DNA from: Rhabdophis nuchalis | Lineage: Eukaryota > Chordata > Lepidosauria > Squamata > Natricidae | DNA length: 64,000 nt | Reading direction: 5' to 3' | Assembly: GCA_039707465.1 (NCBI GenBank) | Contig: CM077645.1 | Location: 147,866,503 to 147,930,502 of the forward strand | Shown here: positions 44,101 through 56,145 of the stretch, piece by piece | How the letters are laid out: each line of letters opens with the position of its first letter | Numbering within the stretch: the first letter of the stretch is position 1 | The notes under the pieces: model-generated | The model's input: the letters and a program-made list of their open reading frames with translations, nothing else | Database searches by the model: none | What the model was told of the DNA's origin: nothing | Made by a program: the position numbers and the translations under genes

Positions 44101-44385
44101 GAAGCTGAACCAGTAGTAGTTCAGAACTACCAGTAGTAGTTCAGCCAAACCGGTAGTGGAATTCAGGCCTGGGTCACAGAATTGGTAGCAACCCAGACCT
44201 ACCATGCCTCCAAACCGCTTCCGCCGCCGCTGCCATTTTGGTTTTTAGTGCCTGCGCGTGTGCAGTTCACTGTAAATTGTTCTGCGCATGCCCAAAGAAC
44301 AATTTACATTGAACAGCATTGCATGCGGGTTGCAAACCGGTAGTAAAACTGGCAGCAACCTACCCCTGGAGGGAACTTCTCCTCC
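44100..44385. repeat. MITE-like repeat with AACCGGTAGTGG blocks
   Basis: A duplicated ACCAGTAGTAGTTCAG (44107 and 44128) and a short hairpin (TGTAAATTGTTCTGCGCATG against the following AACAATTTACA). The ends are not well defined. Confidence 0.4.
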
Positions 44386-44424
44386 CCAATTTCTACTGAC
44401 TGAAATTTGACCCTGAAGAATTAA

Positions 44425-45450
44425 TTTAATATTTAATTTAATTTAATATTTAAATTTCTATACCGCCCTTCTCCCTTCCGGGACTCAGGGCGGTGTACAG
44501 GCAGCAGTAAAATCACGAATAAAACATAGAAAACAATTAAAAACCCATTAAAATACATTAGATAATGAGTAGCCTGTCTAAAACCTATTAAAATCCCTAC
44601 TAAAACCATATAAAACTAAAATGTTTAAAAGTATGCCAAATTAAAAACTATGCCAGGCCGGCCACTCGAAATAAGTGGGTCTTCAAAGCCCGACAGAAGA
44701 GGCGTAGGTCTGTGATTGTCCGTAGGTCAGGGGGGTAGGTCATTCCAGAGGGCGGGGGCTTCCACAGAGAAGGCTCTCCCCCTGGGGGTCGCCAGCCGAC
44801 ATTGCTTGGCCGACGGCACCCTGAGGAGGCCCTCTCTGTGGGAGCAAACTGGACGGTGGGAGGTATTTGGTAGCAGGAGGCGGTCTTGCAGATAGCCAGG
44901 TCCCCTGCCATGGAGCGCTTTAAAGGTGGTTACTAATACCTTGAAGCGCACCCGGAAAGCCACAGGCAGCCAGTGCAGCTCGGGAGGGAAACCAGCACAA
45001 CACTGTGTTGCCTACCTCAATCCTCTGAGCCGATCCAGAAGAATACTATGGTTGATGGTACTGAAAGCTGCTAAAAGGTCAAGTAAGGCAAGGATGGATT
45101 TACAACCCCCATTCTGCCCATGACAGAGAACATCCAAAAAGCGCAACCAGTGCTGTTTCCATCCCATACCGAGATCTGTATTCTGTCTGAGAAGGATGCT
45201 GATAATTCATTTCATGCAAGAACCTCTGAAGCTGTTGTGAAAGTACTCTTTCAAACACTTTTTCCAAAAAAGGAAAAGTCAGATATAAGCAAGAATTCTT
45301 CAGTATAGCGGGGTCCACAATGGCTTTTTCAGAAAGGGATGAACCAAGGCCTTTTTAAGAGTAAAGGAACAACTTCCTCATTCAAAGAAGAACTCATCAT
45401 TGCTAGACTATACGCACAGGACCATCACCTGGGCTGCTTTGACAAGACAG
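44425..45450 (-). mobile_element. L2/CR1-type LINE copy with internal deletion
   Basis: The 3' UTR is at 44425-44650. The RT C-terminus is at 44648-44963 (FKVLVTTFKALHGRGPGYL, APALWNDLPPDLRT, ALKTHLF). Next upstream is the N-terminal RT block at 45010-45110 (LLDLLAAFSTINHSILLDRL), then 45100-45318 (FPFLEKVFERVLSQQLQRFL) and further 5' sequence to about 45450 (MSSSLNEEVVP). The catalytic middle between the two RT parts is missing. Several frameshifts are present. Confidence 0.75.
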
Positions 45451-45821
45451 GAGAGGAAAGAATCTAAAGAGCAGGTGGCTGAGCTCTAGTAATGGGATCA
45501 TCATGAAAAAGATCTGCTTCTATGCTCCTCTTCACAGGGGAGAATCAGGAACCCTTTTAGAACTGACCAGGGCAGAGAAATTTCTTCTAGAGAAGACAGT
45601 TTCTTCATTATGCTGAGGCCGTATGTACCATAAGCTTGAACTGTTCCTTGAAACAATCAGTGGTCAATGTAGCACCCACTGAAATTTAGGTGGTTAAAAT
45701 GCCTCCCAACTACCAGCATACGGACCACTAGATTTCATATGGTTGAAATTCTTGAGTAGACTTCAAGGGCAACCTCATGTACACCTCACACTGTAAGCCC
45801 AGGTAAGAAGTAACAAGGGTA

Positions 45822-45822
45822 T

Positions 45823-45857
<35 letters not shown>

Positions 45858-46330
45858 TTTTTCACATTTATAACCTGCACCCATCTCACCATAAAGGGAC
45901 TCGGGGCGGCGAACAGAGATTTAAAATCAATTATACATAAATACAAAATATTATTAAATAATAACGAAATTAAATCCATATCCTGCTTAACTTAAAATAA
46001 GTTTAAATTTAAAACCAAATTACAGTTTTGATTTGTTATAAAATAATGGGTGTGGAGTAGATCATGCTAGGCCGGCCAGATGAAAATAATAAGTTTTTAG
46101 GTGCCGGCGAAACAAGCGGAGGTCTGTGATGGAACGGAGGTCGGAAGGTAGGCCATTCCAGAGGGTAGGGCCCACCACAGAGAAGGCCCTTCCCCTGGGA
46201 GCCGCCAACCGGCATTGTCCGGTCGACGGCACCCGGAGAAGACCCTCTCCCTGGGAGCGAGTCGGTCGAAGGGATGTATGGGGCAGAAGACGGTCTCGAA
46301 GGTAGCTAGGCCCCCTGCCATGGAGCACCT
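45822..46330 (-). mobile_element. L2/CR1-type LINE 3' end
   Basis: A TTTA tail at 45822-45861, then the 3' UTR (CACCATAAAGGGACTCGGGG), then an ORF reading LHGRGPSYLRDRLLPHTS, FSVVGPTLWNGLPSDLRS and LKTYYFHLAGLA, ending at 46062. It is 5'-truncated near 46330. Confidence 0.78.
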
Positions 46331-46799
46331 CATTTATCAATGAATTACCATTGATAAAGCCTCCTGCTCCAAGTAGCCTGTAACTAGTGGGCTGGCTCAG
46401 GCTAAATAAAGATCTCATTTATAAGTATAAAGGGCAGTGAAACAAGTCAGGAGGCAGATCATCAATCTGAGGTAGGAACTATATGTTACTATATACTCTT
46501 GCCTATAAGATCTCATACCAGCTTCTATCAATCATTTCCATCAGTTGTGAAAGCCTGGAACACTTTATATAAAGTAATACTAATAAGCAGCCAGCTCTTC
46601 TGTGATTTGTTTTCAATTTAGAATATGCTATTCAACACAGAAGGGTTTAAGCGAAGAGGTACTGCCTAGCCTCTGTTGCTATTTACAAAGTGGAGCTGAA
46701 GAATGAAATTGAGGTCCATAATAAGGAAGCATAAAAGCTTTAAGGAGCGTTGCTACACCAGTGTCCCAATGGAAAGGTAACAAACAATGGATTAAGATA
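46331..46799. other. Non-coding, nothing recognised
   Basis: AT-rich sequence. Confidence 0.4.
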
Positions 46800-47040
46800 C
46801 GGTAATCCCTCGTTTTTCGCGGCTTCATGTTCCGCGGCTTCAGTGCGTCGCGGGTTTTTAAAAAATACAGAATAGGAAAAAAAATGCATTGGTAGGAGGC
46901 AAGCGCCCCCTAGTGCTTGCTTTAAACAATGTCCACCAACTCAAGTTTCCGGTATAGATATACAGAATCCTACTTCGCGGTTTTTCAGTTTCCGCGGAAG
47001 GTTCCGGTCCCCATTAACCGCGAAAAACGAGGGATTACTG
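46800..47040. mobile_element. Tigger-like MITE with TA target site
   Basis: CGGTAATCCCTCGTTTTTCG at the left, CGAAAAACGAGGGATTACTG at the right, TA on both sides (46798-46799 and 47041-47042). Same family as 33587-33817. Confidence 0.85.
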
Positions 47041-47042
47041 TA

Positions 47043-49454
47043 ACTAAAATCCTAGTTTCAAATTTACTGTTAGACAACAAAACGGATCAGTTGTATCCAA
47101 AAGTATGGCAACAGATTACTACTCTAAGTATTACTCCTCATATATCCAAACATCCAATATGGAGACAATGTATACCACTTCATTTATGATTTGCAGAGAA
47201 AGAAACAAGACTGTTCATTCTCACACACAAATAAATGCACCATTAGATTGCCATATGAATTCAGATATATAAAACATATTACAGAAAATAATTTTTTTTT
47301 AAAAACCAGTTGTAACTTTAGTAGTTTTTCAAAGTTTTAATACAGGTACTCATCACTTAATAACTGGCCACTTAATGGCCATTTGAAGTAATGGCTGACT
47401 CTTCAAAAGCCACATATTACCTAGTCCTGAAGATATGGCCCCTGCAGTCGATTGTTCTTGTGACCAATTGCAGGGATGCTATAGCACCCTTGCATATCTC
47501 TCCCCACATTCCCACCAGTGGGTCCTCTCAGGTCTTCCCCCCCACCGGGTCCCCACAGACCCATTGGGTCCTTGCAGAATAGAATAGAATGAAGTGTTCT
47601 ATTAACTGTTTCTGAACGCATATTTAGAGAAAATACAACAAATTGACAACTGCTTTCCATCAGCTGTGAAAGTTTGACAAAGTTTTTTGCTTTTTTATCA
47701 TTTAATAACAAAATCAATAATGTACAAAACTTAAACAATATACATGAACTCTCTTTTGTGTTTTTTTAACCTTAGAAAGCTCCTTTTTAAGCTTTTTGTC
47801 AAGTCCTAAGAATGACACAACTAAATGACAGTAATCTGTCATGTTTCCACAATTCCTCCCAGACCGATTCAAGCAGTTATTTATGAACCTGAGATGCCAA
47901 CGGTCATTTTGATGACTAAACCATAAATTAGCATTTAAAGAGAATATAAATTTGATTTCACAGAAGCAACAAATTACTAGGCAGCTGGGATATTATTTAA
48001 TTTTTATTGACATGTCATGGAAAAAGAAAGTCAGCTAAACGTGGTGTGCTACATTTTAATAAACCTCAAACTTCAAAATATATATACTTGATCAGCTCCA
48101 CCTCTATTGCTTAAAAAATTGTATAAACAATTTTAAACAGTTCTAAAAGTCCTAACTACTGGTAATATTCTTCACCATCCAAATTATTCACACATAAATA
48201 GGCAATAAAAAAGTATGACATTTCAAAATAACGTGAATGCCCTTAAAATTTGTTAATACAAATTAGACAATTATGTGCATGAAATACAGCAGTGTTAATA
48301 TTGCTCTAGGTATAATGAAGCATTTTATTTTTATATAAATGAAGAAGTTATGCCTAAAACTGTCAAAGAAATTTGCTGAGTAACCATGTCTGAATTTAGA
48401 CATTAATTTACAAACCGTATCATTTTGAAAATACTTTTATATTTAAAACTCCCTATGTAGCCATAACATTTGTTTATTACTAAATGTTGTTTACTTACCA
48501 AAATAAACTTAAATACAATCCAAAATATTCATGCAATTGCATTGTAAATACAAAGGACAAATCTTACAATACAGTATGTTAGCTGCTATTATTTTTAGCA
48601 TGCAAATAATTCAAATTTGTAATATTTTTACTTATTTGATAAATTTTGGTGGCTGTTTTAACGTTCTTCTGAAATAAAAAGTGGGATGAATATTTCAGAT
48701 GATATGACAAGAGATTCCATGAGAAATTGAAACTATGTAAGACTACAAATATAAAAATACTAGTCATTAGTGACCCTGTGTAGAATTCCATTCAACTAGC
48801 CATATTCTTCTACAACATTGATTCTATTTTAGCTGATTTTCAGTCTTTCTTCTAATCTAGTCAGCATTTTGCAGCCAGTGAACAGGGTAGGTTTTAAATG
48901 GGTTACTTTGGTTCCTTCTGCTTATTAGTTCTTCTCTTGGTTTATTCCTGACTGGCTGGTATGGTACTCTAGCTACCTAAGAATTCATATCTCAAGTTTA
49001 CTGCCACTAGCAGAATATATACTAACAAAATGTATGCATGTTTTAGTATGCTCTTTATGTTATAAAACAAATTGACGAGTAAAACTCAAAAGATCATGCA
49101 GTGCATCAAACAGTTTCCTATTAACCATGACAATCAAGATTTTAATATTTATTGTTTTAAATGTCTTCTTTCCCCTTTTATCTATTTCTGTTTTTATTAT
49201 AAGACACTTGAAGCGTAAAACAAATGAAAACATAAGATATAAACTGAATAAATAACTGACAAAGAAAAATGGAATGCACAGACATCCTTTATACCTTCCT
49301 ATCTGGTTCAGAAATTTTGGCAGATTAGGAGCAGAACAGGTTTGGAAACTTTGCAGATTTTCTTTGCTTTTAAATGGTGGTAGTCTTATTTTAAACCCTA
49401 ATTTCCAGTTTCCTCCCACTGATGGCACAACCTTTAGCAATTATAATCAATGAA
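47043..49454. other. Non-coding, MITE fragment at 47346
   Basis: A partial 58668-family end (TACAGGTACTCATCACTTAA) lies near 47343. The rest is AT-rich and unrecognised. Confidence 0.4.
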
Positions 49455-49527
49455 TATACTCGACATACAACAGTTCATTTAATGACTGTTCGAAGTCACA
49501 ACAGTACTAGAAAAAGTGACTTAGGAC

Positions 49528-49797
49528 CAGAGGTGGTATTTGGCAGGTTCTGACCAGTTCTGGAGAACCAGTAGTGGAAATTTTGAGTAGTTCGGAGAAC
49601 CGGTAAATACCACCTCTGACTGCTCCCATGTATTCTCTGCCTCCCAAGTCCCAGCTGATTGGGAGGGAATGGGGATTTTGCAGTAACCTTCCCCTGGAGT
49701 GGGGAGGGAATGTCGGTTTTACAGTATTCTTCTCCTGCCACACCCACCAAGCCACGCCTACAGAACTGGTAATAAGAAAATTTGAATCCCACCACTG
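49528..49797. mobile_element. hAT-type MITE nested in an older MITE, 8-bp TSD
   Basis: Ends CAGAGGTGGTATTTGGC and TTTGAATCCCACCACTG. CTTAGGAC is duplicated at 49520-49527 and 49798-49805. The target sequence is the host MITE's GACTTAGGACCATTT block. Confidence 0.82.
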
Positions 49798-50081
49798 CTT
49801 AGGACCATTTCTCACACTTATGACTGTTGCATTGCAGCATCCCATGATTTACATTTGGATGCTTGACAACTGGTTCATATTTCTAACCGTTGCAGTGTCC
49901 CGGAGTCATGTGATCATCTTTTAGGAACTTCTGACAAGCAAGTCAATGGGGAAGTCACTTAACAACCATGTTACTAATTTAATAACTGAAGTGATTCAGT
50001 TAACAAATGTGGTAAAAGAAATGTCATAAAATGGAGCAAAACCTACCTAACAAATTTCTCACTTAACAATATAAATTCTGG

Positions 50082-50158
50082 GCTCCCGAGTCCCTTTGTG
50101 GTGAGATGGGAGCGGGTTATAAATATGAAAAATAAATAAATAAATAAATAAATAAATT
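50082..50158 (+). mobile_element. L2/CR1-type LINE 3' tail inserted in a MITE
   Basis: CCGAGTCCCTTTGTGGTGAG, then GGGAGCGGGTTATAAATATG and (AAAT)n. The host MITE reads TTTTGGGCTC before it and ATTGTGGTTTTAAGTCG after it. Confidence 0.7.
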
Positions 50159-50612
50159 GTGGTTTTAAGTCGAGGACTACCTGTAAATGGTTTCTAGGGC
50201 CATATTTAGCATTGTAGAACAATGTCATTAATGAGCGGATACAACTCAACTTACAAAGACTTCAACAAGTGCCTTCCTACTTCAGAGACAGGCATCATAA
50301 GACTGAGTAGTTTATTTCCAAATAACTAATTTGGTAATTCTGTTGGATTCTATTTTTTCTATCTAAAAATTTAAACAATACTGCAGCAGCTGGAATACAG
50401 TATACAAGATAGATATAGAAATAATTCTTCCTATTGATCAGAGTGCACTGATAGAAAATACCTTTTGGCACTTAAATCCTTACTTCAGTATCTTCAATAA
50501 GTTAAAAAGTACACAGGTAATAAAGCTGAGAAAAGATTTCTATCAACATTTTGGAGTACCAGCTATAATGGGAGTGATTGGTTAGGTTTATGGGCTCCTT
50601 AAGGTACCGTAT

Positions 50613-50729
50613 CAGAGGTGGGTTGCTGCCGGTTCGGCCCAGATCGGGCAAACCAGTAGTAGCATGCGCAGAAGCGTCCTGCGGGAGTGCGCCCGAATCA
50701 GTAGTAAAATAATTAGCAACCCACCTCTG
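50613..50729. mobile_element. hAT-type MITE
   Basis: CAGAGGTGGGTTGCTGCC at the left, AGCAACCCACCTCTG at the right. The flanks TACCGTAT and TACCATAT match at 7 of 8. Confidence 0.78.
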
Positions 50730-50976
50730 TACCATATATTTATGTGTGCAGTGGTTTCCATTTTCCTTTTCTCATAAGCTGTTTTTAAAGCGTCAACAAT
50801 ATAAATTTCTCTTTTCTCTTTTGTATCTTCTAATCTGAAGCATGTGTATGCTAATGTTAACTGATAAAAGTATATATTTAATCTACATTCATGAGAGGTT
50901 GAAAGAGACTAAAATTATATATGTGAAGAAAAGGAATACTATATCAAGTATCGAGTTTAATTAATTGATAGCTTAC

Positions 50977-51097
50977 CTGCCGGCGTATCATTTCCAGATT
51001 AGTTTTTGCTTTGTTGATTAGTGTGTCTATTTCTGATGATTCCTTGATGTTTTTGTTTTCTCTAAAGGCATCTCTTATTTTTCTGATGGCATATGTC
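50977..51097 (-). CDS. LYRM4: LYRM4 (ISD11) exon 2
   Basis: Internal coding exon of the small mitochondrial LYR-motif protein that binds and stabilises the cysteine desulfurase NFS1, together with acyl carrier protein, in Fe-S cluster assembly. The 121-nt exon lies between an AG acceptor (51098-51099, preceded by a T-rich tract) and a GT donor (50975-50976, GTAAGC). It supplies the last base of the Arg codon begun in exon 1 and then 40 codons, including [19 protein letters not shown] and ending EMIRRQ. Human LYRM4 has the same exon length and reads [16 protein letters not shown] and VIRRQ at these places (from memory). The frame is open and the phase fits exon 1 exactly. Exon 3 was not found downstream in the window, and introns of this gene are long in other vertebrates. 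Confidence 0.93.
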
Positions 51098-52708
51098 CTA
51101 AGTAAATTTTTAAGAAAAAAATGTAAGCATGCACTGGCTTCTCAAAGCTTGATATACAAACTGTATACCACCTAATATTAAGATGAACACAAGATGAATA
51201 TTCAACATATTTAAAGGCGGTCTTTGAGATAACTGGAAGTCATGTCATCCAGAGCTCTGAAAGCTAAAATTGATATTTTGAATTATAACTGGAAACATAC
51301 TTGAAGTCAATGCAGCACTCGTAAAACTGATGCTATATATGGTTGTAATGGCTCTCAGTTGATAGCATAGAGGCCATTGCAATTTATAAAAATAGAGTTT
51401 CTCAGTAATCTTTAAAGGAATCCCCATGCAAAAGAAAATGTAGTAGTCTCATTCCCATGCCTAATTTCTAGTTGAAAGGGATCCTAATAATATACTTCAT
51501 TTGCAATTGGGCTGGAGATTGGGTGGAAATTGAATCCTGGGAAGGCTACCTCAGGAAAGGGTGCATTATAACCTCATTTAAAGCATCTGATAGATCACTA
51601 GTACCAAATGGAATGCTAATTACCTTCCAGATTCAACCATCCCCACCTTCGTTGGCTCCCTGAAGTGGGGCAAGTGGGACATGTGCCCAGCCCACAAGTG
51701 GTGATGTTCATATCCCAAAATACTTTATATATTTCCTCCAAGTTGGAAAACAAATCCCAGGTAGCATTTCCAGACATCAATTTGATCACGCCAATAGGCT
51801 CTGAAGCAGAATCGGAATATTATTATTGAGATGTGCAAATAACCCTTAATGGTCCACAACTGGATCTTCCTGCTAATATTCCAGGTGTTGCCGTTTCTTT
51901 ATTATCTAGAGATGCTTAGTAAATCAAAGTGATCCCTACTCTGGTACAATAGTTAGAAATGCTCTAGTTGTGTCCAAAATCAGAATTTATCCAAGAGTGC
52001 ATACAACTACCTATTAGACTGTATTAATTATTAAGATCTCCAAATTCAATCAATGATTTTCTTACTTCTCAAAGAATGCAGTGCAAAACGGGAATCCCAA
52101 ATTCCATTAAAACTCAAAACTATATATCTGAACAAACATGCTTAGTTTTGCATTGTAACAGCCATTACTCAATGTATGTTGAATTTTTTTTTAAGACAAA
52201 TAGCTTGAGCTACAGTTCATACTAATGACAGAAGAAAACAGTTTAAATTGTGTAGACTGCAGGTTTAGATTGGATTAATTTCCCCAATATTGTACTGACG
52301 ACTAAGATGTCTACCTTAACAATATAAGACAAATGCAAGGGCCACTTATTCAATCTATATGCATATAAACCATAACCATTAAATCAAACAAAAATCAATA
52401 TGGGGTTAAAGAACATATTTATTATATATTATTTATATAGCCTTTATTAAAACAAAAACAAAAAAAATCTATACCAAGAAGTCTATTTATCCAGGCGATT
52501 TGAGGGCAAGCAACTGATTTCGTCTGAAGATAAAGCTGTGAAACAGGTTCAACTTTATAGACTAAAAATAAGATTTACTCCTAATTCATACAGATATATT
52601 GGAATTAAAATGCCATAATTTCCAAATAAGTTTCAGCTTGCTGAGCTATATTATTGACTTTTAAAAGGTCCTAAACACCTTATAAAAGAGAGTTTGAATG
52701 TATTAGTA

Positions 52709-53226
52709 CAGTGGTACCTCGGTTCACGAACTTAATTCATGAACTGACTCTGTTCGCAATCCGAATTGGTCGTGAAGCGAGGCACAATTTCCCATAGGGT
52801 TCAATGTAAATCCGGTTAATCCGTTCTGACCTTGTTTTTTGGTCGTGATTCTTGAACTGACTCTGTTCGCGAACCGAATTGGTCGTGAACAGAGGCACAG
52901 TTTCCCATAGGGTTCAATGTAAATCCGGTTAATCTGTTCTGACCTTGTTTTTTGGTCGTCCGCGGCTCCGGTTCGTGAAGCGAAACGGGATTCGTGAATC
53001 CGAGCATTTTTACGAACTTTTCTGTTCGTGAAGCGAGGCGGAGTTCGTGAAGCGAGGCGGAGTTCGTGAAGCGAGACGGAGTTCGTGAAGCGGAGCATTT
53101 TTTTACGAACTTTTCCGTTCATGAAGCGAAACGGTGTTCGTGAACCGGAGCACATTTTTTGGAAAATTTCTGTTCGTAAACCGAATTGGTCGTGAACAGA
53201 GGCGTTCGTGAACCGAGGTACCACTG
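52709..53226. mobile_element. Tigger-like MITE with internal tandem repeats
   Basis: CAGTGGTACCTCGGTTCACG at the left and the inverse AACCGAGGTACCACTG at the right, TA on both sides. Inside, a block of about 110 bp (GTTCGCAATCCGAATTGGTC to TTTTTTGGTCGT) is duplicated (52751 and 52867), and GTTCGTGAAGCGAGGCGGA is repeated four times at about 53023-53095. The 166-codon minus-strand ORF is a by-product of the repeats. Confidence 0.85.
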
Positions 53227-53229
53227 TAT

Positions 53230-54599
53230 CTCTGAGTTTAAGTTTAATGTGTTAATTTAATGTGAATTGGAATTATATAATTTTCAGTTATTTTGGCAGT
53301 ATTGGCGTTCAAGTTCAATACATCTGGAGGGCATCTGTTTCTGGGAAAGCTGCCAACTATCATAGATGGAGGCTACAAGCAGATCTTCTTGACTTACATT
53401 TCCTTCACAAGGACAACACAGGCATTGAAAAGAGAGGGAAGACTGGATTGATACACAAGAGGACCAAAGATCTTACATCATTCCTAATTGTTTCTTGGCA
53501 TGCATGGATATTTATGGGAAAACAAGTCTTTACAGACTGGCTTTGGAAAGTCACCTGGGTGCAGTGCTACACTTACAAAGGACTATTTCAACCTTTGGGG
53601 AATTAAGTGCAGCATCAAAAAAATCATTTTCCAACTGCCCTTTATCATTTTAAAAAGCCCTTAGAAATAACTACAGCTTCTGCTCCTGTTCTTATTTTCG
53701 ACCCACACTTTTAACTATTTTAGTTTCCATGTTGAAATATACTTTCCTACCACCTGCTGTATATAGGCATCAAAGTCAACAAATGAAAAGAAAAGCAATT
53801 GAAAACCCAAAGGGAGCAAAATTACTGCTACACCTTAATAACACATGTTTCCATTAAGTCTCACAAACTCCAGCACAGAAGAGTCCTACCGCAGCTCTGT
53901 AGCCACAATGGAAATAAAAAATGTTAGGTATGCCTCTCTGATTGAAATACCAATTCTGGTTAGGTTATCCATGAGCTGGTTCTGATTTTCTTGTTTTATA
54001 GAAGCTCGGTTTGCCTTTGTAAACTATAGAAGACTTAATAACATATTTGTATCATAGAATTCTAATACCCTAGTTGGTATTTTAGTATTTTCAAACAGAA
54101 AAAGACTTCTGTAAAATATAGAGCAGACACATTTTAAAACGATTATAAATTATTTTCTGCTATCATGCATAAACAGCTACTACATACACTCTTAAGAGTG
54201 ATTCCCACTCCACCCCGTGTCATATTGGTAATATTGATTTTTAGTGGCATCTTGAAGAGTCAGTCATTATTTTGATGGCCGTTTTTAATAGGTGTCTAAA
54301 ATATTTTGTCTTGTTTCTGCTATAACTCTGTATATAAAATTCAACTCCTATTGATTTGACATTATTAGTTTTGTGATAAAAAAGGTAAATGTTTCTCCTC
54401 TCCAGTTGTGTCTGATTCTAAGGAGGGGGGGGGGTCATCTTCATTTTTTTTAGCAGAAGGAGCCAGTCTGAAGACATTGTCTGTGGTCATGTGGCCAGCA
54501 TGACTATACAGAGGAATGGAATGGAATGCTGTTATTGTCCGACAGAAGTGGTACCTATTTATTTAAAAGTTGTCTGGAATATTCGATAAGGCATATTAA
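53230..54599. other. Non-coding intronic DNA
   Basis: AT-rich, with a G run near 54425. Nothing recognised. Confidence 0.4.
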
Positions 54600-54924
54600 T
54601 CTATATAAATAAAAATGTAAAATAGTTTGTACGAATCCACTAATCTCAAAAACTACTGCACCGATTTACACCAAACTTTCACACAATGTTCACAAGGACT
54701 TCCGATAATAGAATACGTACTCATTTTGTGCCTAGCACATGTGTGTCATGTGCAAGGTACACAAATGTAAAATGTACCCACTAATCAGGTTTTCACCTCC
54801 CTGTAACTCCTCCCACCAACAGTAATTTCCTCAGCCACGTATGGAGGCCTCTTAGAGCCAAAAAGGCACTGGGATAGCAAACTCCCAGGTGGCTCATAGA
54901 GAGAGAGAGAGAGAGGGAAAAATA

Positions 54925-55475
54925 CAGGACAAAGAGGGACTAGTGGAGACAGGATAGCAGCCTTCCAATATCTTAGGGGTTGCCACAAAGAAGAGGAAGT
55001 CAAGCTATTCTCCAAAGCACCTGAGGGCATTTGTCTGAAATGGTATAGGCCAGTGATGGCTAACCTTTTTTGGCTCACGTGCCAAAAGCAGGGGGAGTGC
55101 AGGGGCGATGTTCACAGGTGTGCCACATCCATAATGCTATGTGCATGACCCCCTGCATTTGGCATGCTTTTTACATCCTCCCCAGGCTCCAGAGGCTTTA
55201 TAGGAGCCTGGGGAGGGTGAAAACAGCCTTCCCCCACCTCCAGAGGGCAAAAAACGGCCTCAAAAGAAGGCCTAAATCAGCTGGCCAGGGCACACATACA
55301 CACTGAAGCTGACAGGGCAATGCCTCGTGTGGCCTAAGAAATGGTTCCGTGTGCCACCTGTGGCACCCGTGCCATAGGTTCGCCATCATGGGTATAGGGC
55401 TTCCTGCCTAGGCAGGGAGTTGGGACTAGATGACCTCCAAGGTCCCTTCCAACTCTGCTATTGTATTATTGTATT
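54925..55475 (+). mobile_element. CR1 LINE 3' end inside the Helitron, split by a hAT MITE
   Basis: GAGACAGGATAGCAGCCTTC, then GAAGAGGAAGTCAAGCTATT and CTCCAAAGCACCTGAGG belong to the CR1 ORF2 3' region. After the MITE it resumes with GGGCTTCCTGCCTAGGCAGG and TGACCTCCAAGGTCCCTTCC, the CR1 terminal sequence. A segment between the two blocks is missing compared with longer copies. Confidence 0.75.
55050..55390. mobile_element. hAT-type MITE in CR1, 8-bp TSD
   Basis: CCAGTGATGGCTAACC at the left, GGTTCGCCATCATG at the right. GGTATAGG is duplicated exactly at 55042-55049 and 55391-55398. Related copies are at 61695-62069 and 31110-31275. Confidence 0.85.
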
Positions 55476-56145
55476 ACAGTAGGTAGGTAGAGGGATAGAT
55501 AGAGAGGGAGAAATAAGGTAGGTTGGTAGGTAGGTAGGTGGATAGATAGGGAGAAACACAGTAGGTAGGTAGGTACGTAGGTAGGGAGGTAGATAGGGTG
55601 ATAGATAGAGGGAGAAATACAGTAGGTAGATAGGTAGGTAGTGGGAGAAAGGAAGTAATATAGTAGGTAGGTAGGGGGATAGATAGGTAGGGAGCAATAC
55701 AGTAGGTAGGTAGAGGGATAGAGAGAGAGAGAAATACAGTAGGTAGGCAGGTAGGTAGATAGGGGGATAGTGAGGGAGAAATACAGTAGGTAGGTAGGTA
55801 GGTAGGTAGGTAGAGGGAGAAAGCAAGAAATACAGTAGGTAGGTAAGTAGAGGGATAGACAGAGAGGGAGAAATACCGTAGGTAGGTAGGTAGGTAGGTA
55901 GGTAGGTATATAGATAGAAATACAGTAGGTAGGTAGGTAGAGGAATAGAGAGAGAGAGGGAGAAATACAGTAGGTAGGTAGGTAGAGGGATAGAGAGAGA
56001 GGGAGAAATACAGTAGGTAGGTAGGTAGAGGGATAGAGAGGGGGAAATACAGTAGGTAGGTAGGTAGATAGAGGGAGAAAGGAAGAAATTCAGTAGGTAG
56101 GTAGGTAGAGGGATAGATAGAGAGGGAGAAATACAGTAGGTAGGT
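55476..56145. repeat. GTAG-based minisatellite, about 15 units of 37-60 bp
   Basis: The unit is roughly GAAATACAGTAGGTAGGTAG, then AGGGATAGAGAGAGAGGGA, with variable numbers of GTAG. It starts at the end of the CR1 tail. A minus-strand 255-codon ORF (55474-56241) reads Tyr/Leu/Pro/Ser low complexity and is not a gene. Confidence 0.9.

Larger units (their letters stand above)
49455..50186. mobile_element. MITE (GTAGTCCTCGACTTACAAC family) with two nested insertions
   Basis: Left end ACTCGACATACAACAGTTC, right end TTAAGTCGAGGACTACCTG. It is interrupted by the hAT MITE at 49528-49797 and by a LINE tail at 50082-50158. Removing both gives the order of blocks seen in the uninterrupted copy at 58668-59050. 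Confidence 0.7.

Noticed and set aside
1..50976. LYRM4 exon 3
   Set aside because: No segment was found encoding the expected C-terminus after an AG acceptor on the minus strand. It is probably outside the window, but a systematic search was not possible.
53262..53606. 114-codon ORF in LYRM4 intron 1 as a hidden exon or gene
   Set aside because: No recognisable domain, no splice support, and composition typical of chance translation.
55476..56145. CRISPR-like array
   Set aside because: The units vary in length and have no unique spacers. This is a minisatellite in a vertebrate intron.
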